Position numbers and translations under genes: made by a program
NCBI GenBank assembly: GCA_005406025.1
Contig: BGZK01001309.1
Coordinates: 62,001 to 126,000, forward strand
Length of the DNA stretch: 64,000 bases
Direction of reading: 5' to 3'
DNA from: Eumeta japonica
Lineage: Eukaryota > Arthropoda > Insecta > Lepidoptera > Psychidae
The notes under the pieces: generated by a model
Told to the model about the DNA's origin: nothing
The model's input: only the letters and a program-made list of their open reading frames with translations
The model's database searches: none
Shown: positions 1 through 11,144 of the stretch, in pieces
Numbering within the stretch: the stretch's first letter is position 1
Layout: every line of letters begins with the position of its first letter

Positions 1-864
1 TAGAGCTCTGGCTACAAAAGTTAAGGGCTCGCTCATCTATAAATAATAAAATGAAATGAAATTTTTTTTACTTTATTTAATAATAATCCACACAAAAATA
101 TGATACTGGATATTATATACTCGCTAGATCCTAGTTTCAATGCATAATGTAACAAAATATATATTTTTATCATTAACACTGAAATATAAAATAGACGTCA
201 ACACGCAATAGTTTGAGGCTGAAACGAAGGTAATTTGAATTGTTTGTTAAAATTGAAATTCATGTCTACCTAGAAACTACAGTTTTTACTCGACACAGGC
301 CCTTATTTGGTACGGGCTAGGGCGGCGGCGCCCGCTGAGACGACATATTGGGCTCGGGGCCGCCCGCCGGCCCCAGCTGTCCGCGCCCTTTGTGCTCGCA
401 AAAATTTTATTATCTACAGTTACCGATGGTACTTAGTTAAATTGTAACAAATGGTCTAACGTGCTGAGCACGCGCCCATGGTTTGTCGGATGACGTCGAA
501 CTTTAGCGCAACCGTTGTCAAACGGGTGTAAGAGTTGTTTTACATTCGCTTTATAAGTTACAAGCGGCCACCCGCCCGCTTCGCTCGGTATTTTGAGTTA
601 CGATATCAGATACAAAAAAAAGGTAAGTGGGTTTCAAAAAACATATAACCTAAAACAATCTAAAAAGATTTCGCACCGAATGATTAATGGTCCCATACTG
701 ATACGTTCAGTAGTTTTTAATTGATTCTCGGAAAAAGAAAAATCCTTTTCATCGTATAAATAATTTGCCTATCTTTTTTAAAGCTGAGTCGCCGGCAACT
801 CTCCCGGTGTTAGAGACGTTTGTGGACGGCGGTGATCTTTAAGGTATAGGAGTTAATTACGTCT
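1..864. other. non-coding, AT-rich with a small GC island
   Basis: No gene is supported here. Most of the stretch is AT-rich unique-looking sequence. A short GC/CpG-rich patch at about 318-400 contains GGCGGCGGCGCCCGC and a CAGCTG E-box, but no open frame with splice signals was seen on either strand. The final part (from about 840) runs into the LINE fragment that follows. Confidence 0.6.
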
Positions 865-1300
865 TACTTTGTTTCTACCACTATACGTGCTGTTTACGAC
901 TTGAGACTGATGAAATCACTCAGAGAAAAATTTAAAGGAATTAAAATACTAGCTTTAGTATCACAATACATATACGAAAACTTGGTATATGTCAAGAGAC
1001 ATATAGAATCGTTCCAAAAAAGGTGCGAAATCCACAAGGTTAACACTAGACATAAGAACGATCTTGCTGCTCATAAGACCCGTCTAAGTTAATAAATCAT
1101 TTAAGGGGCAGTGAATGCGCTTTTATAATAAGATTCCAGCTGAAATTCAAAATTTGCTATTTGCTGAGTTTAAACGTTTCGTTATAAGAAAGTTATATAT
1201 GGCAAAGACTATTAAACCGTGTCTGAATATCTTAATGAAAAAAGTTCTTGGAATTGAAATGCTCGGCTATCAGGTTACTACATATTGTTTCTACTAAATT
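865..1300 (+). mobile_element. Jockey-like LINE, 3' (C-terminal) fragment
   Basis: Two open stretches in different frames together resemble the C-terminal end of ORF2 (downstream of the reverse transcriptase) of Jockey-type non-LTR retrotransposons. The first (about 879-1092) reads VYDLRLMKSLREKFK and later LVSQYIYENLVYVKRHI. In intact family members the segment corresponds to a Y-x-LRxxxSLREKFK motif followed by ILTLPSQYIYENL. The second (1115-1297) carries RFYNKIPAEIQ, matching the usual CxxFYNKLP block. Two in-frame stops and a one-base frame shift near 1085-1115 separate them, so it is a pseudogene. Upstream reverse transcriptase and endonuclease are absent, as expected for a 5'-truncated copy. 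Clade assignment is from remembered family features. Confidence 0.75.
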
Positions 1301-1667
1301 CTTAATTACTCAATCGTTTGTATCGATAAGTAAAAGGAGCAAGACTTGGGTTTCTCGCCCATTCTTCTCTAGACGAACCTGCATTTGGAATGGGTGGTGA
1401 TCTCGAAAAGAATTTATATATGACGTATTTTTAGTGTAATTTAATTACCTCAGAAATAAAGATATTTTTCATTTTGATATACTTTAAACATCTTCGAGTA
1501 TTAGTACTAATGAATTAGATTTACTATAGTTTAATACCTCGACAGTAATATCCTCGTATGTGAATGCAATTAAAGTGTGGAATAGGAAAGAATACAGTAA
1601 GGTAAATAACCCTGAGTATGGGAATTTAATGACTAGTTAAATATATGAAAAACGAAAAGTTAAAATT
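1301..1667. other. non-coding spacer
   Basis: AT-rich sequence between the LINE fragment and the mariner relic. I see no gene, repeat or structured element in it. Confidence 0.5.
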
Positions 1668-1722
1668 TTAACTCGCCAGTTAGTATAACACTTCAAATGT
1701 TAACTCGCCAGTTAGTATAACA
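1668..1722 (+). repeat. 23-bp direct repeat pair
   Basis: A 23-bp string beginning TTAACTCGCCAGTTAGTATA occurs at 1668-1690 and again at 1700-1722, identical and 32 bp apart. It lies about 120 bp upstream of the mariner reading frame. It may be part of the element's 5' end duplicated locally. I could not match it to an inverted copy near the 3' end, so calling it a terminal repeat is not supported. Confidence 0.8.
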
Positions 1723-1844
1723 AAAAAAAGTTTTTAAATTTTGCAAGTGGAATTCTTTGCCAAAATTATTGCGAATATTGCCTTCGTCTGTCATTAGTTT
1801 TTTCAAATTGGCGGCAAAAAGAAAATTGTTTGTCTAACGTCAAC

Positions 1845-2869
1845 ATGAATTTAACGAGAGAAAATTTGCGCGCAATGATTTTCTACGGCTTTCATTTGAT
1901 ATTTAAGACAACAAGTAAATTGTAAAAGACTTCGGTTGGCCTTCCACGATGATGCTTCATCCCTTGCTACTGTTTATAACTGGTTTAATGAGTTCAAACC
2001 TGGTCGCACTAATCTGCCTGACGATCTGCGGGAGGAACGTTCTTCTTCGGCGACGACCGAAGGCAACATCAGTGCTTTACGGCTCATGGTAGAGCCGTAA
2101 TGAGTGACCTACCAGCAGGTTCGGACAAGCTTTGGCATCGGTACGAGTCAAGTGCACAGAATTATTCAGAAACATTTAGCGGTCAGAAAGGTTTGTACTC
2201 AGTGGATACCTCAAAACTGGATCGAAGCTCAAGAACTCCGCCGTGTTATTTGGTATCGTAAATACAATCGAAGGTAAGGAAATCTGCATTTACTGTTACG
2301 ATCCCAAAACCAAAAGACAGTCTGCTGAGTGGGTGTTTTCCTTGCGTAGAGTTGCTTACTACGCCTATCTTGTCTAAAACGAGGTCGAAGCGTCGGCAGA
2401 AAGACGGCGGCTTGTTTCTTCGCAATGATAGGTCATTATGCAACAATTGTTTTAGAAGATAAAAAATATACACTGCAGATGTGTACAAACAATCGTACGC
2501 CTCTTATTTTGAAAAAGTTCGGGAAAACTGGAAAAATGACCTCGCTACAGGAACCTCCTTCACCATGACAACGTTTCACCACATATCGACAAACAAACAA
2601 TTAACTATTTAAGCACTTTTAGTATAAGAATAATGACTCGCCCACCTTTCAGCCCCGACCTCCCACCTTGGGATTTTCAATTATTTCCTAAAATGTAAGA
2701 AAAACTTTGAATGAACTGGTTTGCGGACGCCGAGGTAGCAGTGGCTGCACACGACAAGGCCGGCGGAGCCACCCTTAAGTGCGTGTAGGCAGAGTGTTCC
2801 TCTCGGTAGTTCCATCGAATACAACGATGTATCGATCTCAAGGGACGCTATTTTGAAAAACAATATTAA
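1845..2869 (+). pseudogene. mariner transposase relic (D34D type)
   Basis: A degraded transposase of the mariner family, the cut-and-paste enzyme that binds terminal repeats and excises the element in the nucleus. It opens with MNLTRENLRAMIFY, the helix-turn-helix start common in this family, then ATVYNWFNEF, GIGTSQVHRIIQKHLAVRK and WIPQNW. The block CYDPKTKRQSAEWVF follows at about 2291. The catalytic DN is at 2567-2572 (HDNVSPH) and the third aspartate at 2672 (PPWDFQLFP), with exactly 34 residues between them, which defines mariner proper. The first catalytic site reads GKEICIY where family members have GDE(T/S)W, so the aspartate is lost. Several stops and frame changes, plus a deletion between WYR and GKE, break the gene. 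The end YFEKQY followed by a stop at 2867 matches the usual C-terminus. It cannot encode active transposase. Confidence 0.9.
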
Positions 2870-4000
2870 TGAAAAATAACTTCTCAGTTAGTTCAGTTTT
2901 TGGTTCTGTAAGGACTTTCAAATCGATCCGCTTAAGGATCTAGGCGGACTAGTTTTTTAAAATCAACGGTATTTTTAACGTAGCTCCGATAACAACTCGA
3001 CGACCTCTATTTGAGTGCACGCTAAAACCTCCAATTTTCGGATCGCTCCGTGCGCAGGCGGCGCGCGGCGTCCGGCGCTTTCGGTGGTGTATAATTTGTT
3101 CCGTAGTTCAGCCACCATTAATTTCGGCAACTACCCTAATTATAACACAAAACAAGCTCGAATCAGGGCCGCGCCGCGTTCTATACGCCCTTTTCGACAC
3201 ACAGAGAGTAGATAAACGCGCAGAAAAGACTCCGAAAAAAAAATGTTATTTAATATTTTTTGAGGTCTTTAATATTTGTTTAGGTGCGCTTCGATAAAAT
3301 GACGTTTTATGTGTTAATAATATAATGTCTATTAATATTAAATTATATTTACGTATTGCGTTTAGTACACATTTATTTGCTCCTATATTGATACTTTTTT
3401 AATTTATAGATCATAAAATAAAATTTGGATTATATAAATAGTAAAATACCTATAAATTTTTTTCAAACTTAAGTGTTGGTTGAATTTCGACTACCAACTG
3501 TACTGAACAATCTTGCTCACATCCACTTATTACTTTATTTCTATTAATTATTTCACTATATCGTCTAATTTCAGCTCTCTTATAAATTAATAGAACAAGA
3601 TTTTATAATTTATCAACAACATTAGTTTAAAAAATATGCACGTTGTTTAGGCCAGATTTCATTGGTTGTACATTTTAAGAAAATATTGTAGAAGCGCATT
3701 AGAGAGAGCAAAAAAAAATACCATCCACAACTTACTTATTTTTTTTTAATTAATACAGTCTATGAAAAGCAAGAAATGTCGCTATAACTATTCTGACTTT
3801 GAAGTAAACTTGACATGACGTCTAAAATTGTCTATGGGATGAAAACACAACGGATAAATGAAAGACAGCTCTCATGTCTTTTTAAAACGTTGTCATGTTT
3901 TATGACCACTACGCGAACGAAGTCGCGGGCAACAGCTAGTTTGCAATAAATTTAATTTCAACGTAAGCATGCTGTTACCATAGACGTATAAATTAAAAAG
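2870..4000. other. non-coding, small GC-rich patch and repeat end
   Basis: No gene supported. A GC-rich patch at about 3040-3200 has an open frame on the plus strand, but without splice sites or recognisable protein. At about 3913-3940 the string CGCGGGCAACAGCTAGT occurs, a terminal sequence I remember as shared by many dispersed lepidopteran repeats. The rest is AT-rich. Confidence 0.5.
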
Positions 4001-4130
4001 ACACGCTTTTTTCCACAATAATAATTGTATTTTACATTATTGTTATTTATTTTTTTCAGCTCATATTAAGAATTATTTTGAATTTTTAGTTTGATGTGCT
4101 TTAAAAGCGTGTTTTTTTTAGTTTTTAAAC
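4001..4130 (-). repeat. foldback-family repeat, single arm
   Basis: About 130 bp closely similar to the right arm of the foldback element at 10846-11144. Both share, in order, ACGCTTTTTCCACAATAAT, a CATTATTGTTxATTATTTTTTT block, CTCATATTAAGAATTATTTT, TAGTTTGATGTGCTTTAAAA and GCGTGTTTTTT. Here only one arm is present, so the copy either lost its partner or represents the ancestral unit from which the inverted pair arose. Confidence 0.8.
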
Positions 4131-4252
4131 TATATTCATTTTTTCTTATGATCAATGACTGTCACGGAAAAATAAAACTACATTTTTGTCGTCACATTAG
4201 CAGACCGCTGACACGCGTAAGAATTCGCAATTTTCCCAAAATATCGACTTAA

Positions 4253-4483
4253 TTAATACGCCGACGTCTCGAAAACGACTGTCGCTATTTTCCGCGTAAT
4301 AATCCCTGGAGCGTGCTCCGTGTGACGCTTCACGTGACGGTGTTCCGTTTGCTCGCTAGTCTTTGGCGCGCGGTCGCGGCAAGTGAACAAATCGCGCGCC
4401 CCTGACCCCCCGCGGCGACCCCCGCTGGCTGAACGTGTCCCCTTCTTGTTTGGCACTTGCGCTATTGTGTTGTTGGAATTCAT
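4253..4483 (-). other. GC-rich open frame, possible first exon or regulatory island
   Basis: A GC/CpG-rich island holds a 76-codon open frame on the minus strand starting at an ATG with a favourable AAAAAAAATG context at 4483. The protein is rich in R, G, S and T (KKGTRSASGGRRGGSGARD) and has no domain that I recognise. No strong splice donor ends it; a weak GTGAAG is present. GC-rich DNA is open by chance more often, so this could equally be a non-coding regulatory island. Listed because it contrasts with the AT-rich surroundings. Confidence 0.2.
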
Positions 4484-5280
4484 TTTTTTTCTTTAATTCG
4501 ACAAACATCGGCACGTCGTTCAACAGATGCCCTTAGGATAACTGCAAAAGTTTTTTTTTTGTACATGCGTTTCTAAATGTTAAATTAATACAAGAAAGAT
4601 AATGGGGCGGCTTAAATTAAATTCGGAATATTAGCTTAATTTTAGAAGAATTTTATAAACCAAAAAATTAATCCTACGATTTTTCGTGGTAAATACTCTA
4701 TCTGTCAGCCCGTCGCTTTAGTAGATTTACAAGTCTAAACGGCTTAAATAAATTGCAATGTCAATTAGCAATGACGATATTTGTAAATATCGAGAATGGG
4801 CTTGGTAACGGAGTTAAGAGCAGATGAAAACCCCTTCCACGCTCACGTGGGTAAAAAAGTTACAGGAGTAAGTTTAGTAGTGAGTAAAAGAAACCATTAG
4901 TTACAGAAGAAATATCGTACAATTAATAATATAAGTAGGACGGCCATAAAATATCTTAAAAATTAAGCCACTATTGATTACACGATATTATATTATTAAT
5001 AACTTTAACTTCTTGAAGTTGTATATTGAAATGGCTGATAGATACTTTAAATCACAGAATTCGTGAAATAATCATTCGTTACAAAAACACTTTTTACCAA
5101 CTATTAATAGAATGCGGGAGTCACTGTTCTGCACGTCACAAATGTGAAATAATAAAAGAAAATATTTTAGAACATTATAACATCGTTCAACGTAAATCCT
5201 TTGAATAACACAAACAATGAAGATACTGTGTTTTTGTTCTTAATTTTTTTGTAATTCTAAGATACAAATGAGTATGCGAA
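4484..5280. other. non-coding spacer
   Basis: AT-rich sequence without a supported gene. The 60-codon open stretch near 5026-5208 has no recognisable protein, AT-rich third positions and no splice signals. Confidence 0.5.
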
Positions 5281-5510
5281 TCATCGGAGAGTAGGTGACC
5301 AGCGCCGCCCGCGGACAATCGTAACCACAAAAGAGTCACCAGTGCAATGCCGGCCTTTTAAGAAGGAATAGGATATATTACGGAGGGAGGAGTAGGCCGT
5401 GGGAGCAGGCGTGGGCCACCGGAACTCTCGTTCATTAGACGTAACGAAACAGCGCAATTTACGTCTTTATTCTGGTCGAGCGAGGCCATTTACCTACTGG
5501 AACCGACATG
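5281..5510 (+). repeat. dispersed repeat family A, copy 1
   Basis: One of five related copies in the window. Shared landmarks in order are GAGAGTAGGTGACCA with a GCCGCCC head, CAGTGCAATGCCGGCC, GAAGGAATAGGA, CCACCGGAACTC, TTAGACGTAACGAAACAGCG, and a tail TCTTTATTCTGGTCGAGC. From memory, related sequences are very common in butterfly and moth genomes, probably as a non-autonomous retroelement. The open frame inside it is a property of the repeat and not a gene. Confidence 0.8.
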
Positions 5511-7764
5511 CCACAGGATGGCTACACTATATTAATATTAATAATATCTTAACTTACCGAGCGATATCAAAATATACCAAGAGATATGATAACATATCGT
5601 AGTATATACGGTGTCGGAAATGTTTCAACGTAAATACATGCTGTAAGTTGTTCATTAATTTACCACAAGTGAAGCGTGTCTATAAAGCCTTATCACCTAT
5701 CGTCACCTATACATGAAATTCGCATAAAGAAATAGTGATCTAAGAGGACCCATAGAGAAATGTACAGGTTTTCTGCGTTATCATGGTACTAGCCGTATAA
5801 GAGACATTCATCAAATAATGAAATGTAATACATTTAGTGTGTGTGATTAATGTTACACCAAAAAAATTCAGAATAACAGCATAGGCAATAAAATTATGAA
5901 ATCATTGAAACTTTCAAATACAAATAAACTAATGCAAATTTTCTTTTACCCTTGAGTAGTGTTCTTTTAATATTCTTTGGCGATCCTCGACATTCGTCCG
6001 CATAATTTGTTAAAAAGATACTTTCAGCCACGAGTTTGTGAGATGTTGCTGCTCGGTGCTGCTCTGTGTTAAGGATCGATACATAAAAAGGATTTATTGT
6101 AAGAGGGCTGAACTAGACGAATGCCGATATTAGTGACCCTATAGATCAGCTTTGTACGGTATCTCCTTCGGCAGTTACGCTAAGATCCTGAAATGATTAT
6201 CCATCACGATCACGGTAGTGATGTTAAGCTTTACACACAACAAACCACACATTTGTCTTTATGAGTAAGGAGATGTGTATTTTTCGAAGATACCGTTATA
6301 AAATAAATCATCCCATAATGATCTCTGTAATGTGTGTGTTATATGCGTTTCGTATTACGTGTAATTATGCATGCAAATCGATTGAATTACTGTGCCATGA
6401 AAGCTGTAAAAGCACTCATACGTGCTTTTCTCTATAACTTATTTTTACATAGACATAACCCTTACTTAAAATTAACATAAACTTGTTCTTTTTGTTATCT
6501 TTCTTATATTGTCCTTTCGATTTAAACTTTACCAAGTATTAAACCCAGTAACTTTTATGATTGGTGAACAATATCTATTATTTCGTAGCACATCGTATAT
6601 CATAATGAACTCGCATAGAAGTAGCTTCTAATACAATAGCGTCTCTATAACGACACGACACGACGTCGTATCGCGGCCCGGCCGGGATCCGGGAACTGGA
6701 TCCGTCCGTCCATCAACGATCGTCAATCATCAATCAATCTGAACGACGTGACGGTTTGATTGATGTAACGGATCGGTCATCGATGAAAACCGGGGCTCGC
6801 GTACACTCAACCGCACGCATAATAAATGTTGCTCGGCAATGTATCACTGAAAGAAATGTTTGCCTAGGCAGAGAGAAAGACAGCCTGTAACTATTTATTT
6901 GAAAAAGAGATTGAGTATTGATCATAGTAGTAACAATAGTGGATGATTTCTAGAACAAAATATTTGTATTCATGGATTCTATTAATATGCTGGTATAATG
7001 TCAAAAGTATATCATCTGAAATTAATATTTAGTGTAGGTGCTACAAATTCAATTATCAGGTTGTCTACATTTACCAATTACTCACTGACCTAGCGGAATT
7101 AGGGTTGCCACAAAATAATTTACTTCAAAACGGATGAATAAAAAGTACAAATTTATTGAAAAAGAGTATTACTTATTTATTTTTATAACAGCATTTTCGT
7201 AGAAATTTGGATTTGTTTTGTACACACTTTTTCACTGAAAAGTATTGAACTACTAAAGGGAAACAGTTTATCGTTCATTTTATTTGGCATGTCAGTTTCC
7301 AATCAGAAAAAGCGTATATTACTTTTCAAATTATTAATTAAACTTTTAAGAACAGCTCTAGTTCTGGTGAATTGGCGTTAACAAAAGGCGGAGTTTTCGT
7401 TTAAAATGTATTTTAACGATGTCTGCTAGTATTATAGATCGTGAAGTACATCTATATAAAGTAAAGCACGAAATTCTATTTTTGGCTGCAGTAGGCACCC
7501 TAAGTGGAACGTTTCATTCAAGTACGACCTCCCGAGTTCTCAATTCCCCCCGCTGCCGAGGCGTACCTCCCCACAATGTCCTTCTTCCGGATCGAGGAGC
7601 TAGGAACTTAAGCCCCCCATGCCGGTCCGGCGCGAGCTGGGGGATTGCCAACGACGGGCATCAACAACGCGTGGACTCTTCCGAGGCCGACGGCTTAAAG
7701 TGCTCTCTGAGGCACAAGCTGGCGGTTTAATTTGACCCAAATTAAAAACTCATTGGATAATCTA
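5511..7764. other. non-coding, with GC-rich patches
   Basis: No gene supported. The stretch is mostly AT-rich. GC-rich patches occur at about 6660-6800 (CGGCCCGGCCGGGATCCGGG with repeated ATCAATC motifs) and at 7500-7720. The latter has a structured segment in which CCCCCCATGCCGG can pair with CCGGCGCGAGCTGGGGG, and a 103-codon open frame with no recognisable protein. I cannot say whether these are regulatory DNA or old repeats. Confidence 0.45.
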
Positions 7765-7850
7765 CCGTGATCAAGATCGAACTCAGTACTTTCTGGTTGG
7801 AAGGTAAGGCAACCCTTAGACTATAGCCACGTCTTATTAGACAATTATAT
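7765..7850 (-). repeat. tRNA-derived SINE head (degraded)
   Basis: On the minus strand the order is GTGGCTATAGTCTAAGGGTT (A-box-like, tRNA 5' part), then GCCTTACCTTCCAACC, then GAGTTCGATC (B-box, matching GGTTCGANTC). The spacing is that of a tRNA-like RNA polymerase III promoter. There is no credible full cloverleaf, so this is a SINE fragment rather than a tRNA gene. Confidence 0.5.
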
Positions 7851-9629
7851 AGGGCGCATAAAGACGTGTGTACGAAAATGAGATGTGTCGGTACGCCATA
7901 TTTGTAGTCTTATATATAGTATTTTGTATATATTTTCCCTAAATTCTTCAAACTGTATTGCAATAATATTTTTATATATCCGATTGATATCATTGATGTA
8001 TCTGATCGTTCTGGTAAGTTTGTGCGGTGGCGCAGTTAAGCTTGTTAGTTGTGGGGACGACCGGTGTCGCTGTCTAAATAACTATAATTGTCCCAATACA
8101 ATACATTTAGTTTTGTATTTAGTTATAATAAGTTGAGCATTATTTGGATAGCGCAGAAGATTGGAACGACAGTGAAAAAACAGGAAACATCGCATGAGCG
8201 AAAATAATTGATGGATGCATGTAGACTATGCGTTTCCAATATCACCTGATTGTATCTATAGATATTATTTAATTCATTGTAATTGTAAATACATGTGTTT
8301 GCGTGTATGTAAAAAATGGTTGGAATGAAAGCGAATGCTATTTACAGATAGCTTACATATCTACTACGAAGTAGTTTTGAAGTTGTCTCAATAACTTGAA
8401 ATTGCGATATGTCTCAGCTGAGAGGGCGCTTAGAGTGCAGAAGAAAATTCTGGCCTCAAACCTAGTGCGTCTAAAATCCTTACATGCACAGCTTATATGA
8501 TGTGCCAAGCTTTTCTCTGAAAAGAGTTCGGGGCATTTAGCACTGACTGAATACGTAAAGGGAACATCGCATGCCACAGAAAGTTCTGGTAACATTCGTT
8601 GACGTGACTTCTTTGAGAAATCACTTCATCATACGTGTGTTTTGTTAAAGTAAATATAGATCGTTATTATACAAGGTTTTTCTAGTATGGCGTGATTATT
8701 GTTATCGTATTTATGAGACATTGAATTCAGAGCCGTCTCAAAAATGTCAGTTACTTGGCGCTGTTGAAAAATGAACCCCATTCGAGGGTAGATTGCACTT
8801 TCTGATATGCAACGCGCCTGCGCACTGACGGGCGGCTCGGGCAGATAAAGCTTAATGTGCCAACGGGGAGATATGACTTTTGAATTTAAAATCTAATCGA
8901 AACTGAAAAGGAAAATAATATACGTATATTTACACAATGAAAACTACTTGTATTTAATTTACATGATATATATATTTTTTTCTCATAACATAATATGAAC
9001 GAACGATACAACTAGTTGTTTATCCTTTTGTTAAATAAATCAACTTCTTTTTCTCTAGTTGGCGTTGAATCGAGAAGGACAACATTGCGTTTGTATCGCT
9101 ATATATAAAACCAAACCGATTTGCTTGTTCTCTCGTCAGTTCAAAGCTACTGCACCTATCGATATGAGACTTTGACCATTCGAAGCGGAGTCGTTTGTAG
9201 AGCGTTTTGTTCTGTTTCCTTTTTGTAATCCATACGCCCTTCAACATTATTTTTGCTTACGTTTGTAACCCATGACGCCCAGCGAAGGGGGCGGACGACC
9301 GTTAGTACATACCTACATTAATACCAAACGGGTCATTTGTTTGGGTGTATGATGTACTTGTCTTTTTGTACAGGTACGTAGATTTTTTGGGTAAGATTTT
9401 TATTTCATATTATAGGACTCGGACTTTGTGCTTTGACCGCAAACGGATACGCATTTTTTTTTTCATGTTACTTGCCCTAACATATTGAGTATATTTAATG
9501 TGTCTATTTGAAAAGTGTTGCTTTATTTTATTGTCATATGAATTTAATTGTTAACTTAATAAATATATAGTACGTTTTATACGAAGCTACAAATATATTT
9601 TTTTTTTCTATTAGAGCTAGGTAGCTCTT
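7851..9629. other. non-coding spacer
   Basis: No gene or clear repeat supported. Short open stretches at 7885-8136, 8353-8595 and 9020-9247 have no recognisable domains and AT-rich composition. A somewhat less AT-rich part at about 8400-8600 is not explained. Confidence 0.45.
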
Positions 9630-9687
9630 GAAGAAAACAGAGGCATCAGCTCGGGTCCCTACTCAAGCTGATGCCTCTATTTTCTTC
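9630..9687. ncRNA. 22-bp-arm hairpin, pre-miRNA-like
   Basis: The 22-nt arms GAAGAAAACAGAGGCATCAG.. (9630-9651) and the inverse (9666-9687) pair at 21 of 22 positions with one C/A mismatch, around a 14-nt loop. The size resembles a short microRNA precursor, but the stem does not extend beyond the arms as most insect precursors do. It could equally be a small foldback remnant. Confidence 0.3.
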
Positions 9688-10296
9688 ATTTAATTCCACC
9701 AGCGTTTCTATCGCAGAAAGCAGAAAGTTAAGAAAAATTATGTCGATAATGATATAAAAAATGATTTGTGAAGTGCAAGCACTAATTAGTAGAACAGAAG
9801 AGATTATGCATTTATTTTTGTTATCAAGAGTACTATTGAAGAAAAGCAAAAAAATTATCAATAGAACATTATATGTAAAATGAAGCAGTTATTTAATTTT
9901 TTGTTCCGTTGGTTATTATAGATCCTATAAAAAAAAATAAACATTTTTCGTGATTGGACGATGTGAAAACCCTTTCATCACCGTTTTAAGATAACGATGA
10001 TTGACTTCGATATCTTAATATGATTGAGAAAAGGAAAAGCAGTAAGTTAAATAGCTATCACATCCCAACTGGCGTTTCTGTGTACTAACTAAAAAGCTGT
10101 AACTAGTTCCAAGTCAATATTGTCTTCAAAAGAACTAACTGAATTATGCTGAAGTACAAAATAGGAACTTTGTCAATATAGTTTACATTAAAATAAAATT
10201 TTAAAAATAGCTATTTAAAACAGTTCAATAATAAGAAATTGTAACAATTCGCAGCTGCGCTTATTATAGATCGGTTTTTATTTTTAACACGCTTTT
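9688..10296. other. non-coding spacer
   Basis: AT-rich sequence with no supported gene, running into the tandem duplication. I see no structured element. Confidence 0.5.
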
Positions 10297-10632
10297 ATAA
10301 GCTTGGGTTGTAACTATGTATGTAATGGAATCTTTGAGCTTAATTTTCACCGGTTTCTAGAAATCTGATCAACTTGAAAATTTGCATACGTATCAAGGAC
10401 CAATGACAATGCAATAATTTGATAACAGTTTCCCATTACCCTTATTAGGACCGCCAGGATTAATATAAGCTTGGGTTGTATGTATCTATGTATGTAACAG
10501 AATCTTTAAGCTTAGTTTTCACCAATTTCAAAAAGTCTAATTAATTTGAAACTTTGCGTACGCATCAAGGAGCAATGACAATACAATAATTTGATAAGTT
10601 TATCTCATTATCCTGATCAGGATCGCCAGGAT
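10297..10632 (+). repeat. 168-bp tandem duplication
   Basis: Two adjacent units of 168 bp, the first beginning at about 10297 and the second at about 10465. Each contains GCTTGGGTTGTA, CTATGTATGTAA, ACTTGAAAATTTGCATACG or its variant, ATCAAGGACCAATGACAAT, AATAATTTGATAA and CGCCAGGAT. The copies differ at many positions, so the duplication is old. I remember similar units from lepidopteran genomes. Confidence 0.85.
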
Positions 10633-10673
10633 CGAATAATTTCGTCACGTATCGTCTGCGTGAGAGCAAGTGG

Positions 10674-10733
10674 CTTATTACTGTTATTAAATTCTATTAC
10701 TGCTTTGTAATAGAATTTAGTAACAGTAATAAG
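10674..10733. repeat. 27-bp inverted repeat, hairpin
   Basis: Left arm 10674-10700 (CTTATTACTGTTATTAAATT..) and right arm 10707-10733 are inverse complements at 26 of 27 positions around a 6-base loop TGCTTT. It sits between the tandem duplication and the larger foldback element. Confidence 0.9.
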
Positions 10734-10845
10734 CATTATTAATAATTCAACTATTGTTGTATTGTTAAAAATTACAAATTTTCACCAATAATATAGATAT
10801 TTACGATTATTTTCGTAAATATTATTATTACGAACAATAAATATG

Positions 10846-11144
10846 GTTTAAAAAAAAACTAAATAACACGATTTTAAAGCACATTAAACTAAAAAGTGAA
10901 AAATAATCCTTAATATGTACTCAAAAAAATAATGAACAATGACGAGAAATACTAGTATTATTGTGGCACAAAGCGTGGGGCGCTTTGTGCCACATTTTTC
11001 GTGTGTAGAGCAACCCACGCTTTTTCCACAATAATACTAGTATTTTTCGTCATTGTTCATTATTTTTTTGAGTTCATATTAAGGATTATTTTTCACTTTT
11101 TAGTTTAATGTGCTTTAAAAGCGTGTTTTTTAGTTTTTTTGAAC
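10846..11144. mobile_element. foldback element with ~120-bp inverted arms
   Basis: The left arm (10846-10966) and right arm (11026-11144) are near-perfect inverse complements. Both include AAAGCACATTAAACTAAAAA, ATAATCCTTAATATG and ACTAGTATTATTGTGG in the left-arm sense. The 59-bp centre holds a second hairpin, GTGGCACAAAGCG and CGCTTTGTGCCAC (10963-10993) around TGGGG. A further partial pairing joins AAAGCGTGGG with CCCACGCTTT. There is no coding capacity. A single arm of the same family lies at 4001-4130. The structure is that of a foldback or MITE-type transposon, or of an inverted duplication of a shorter repeat. Confidence 0.85.

Noticed and set aside
7419..7730. 103-codon plus frame
   Set aside because: It crosses from AT-rich to GC-rich DNA, and its translation is low-complexity and unassigned.
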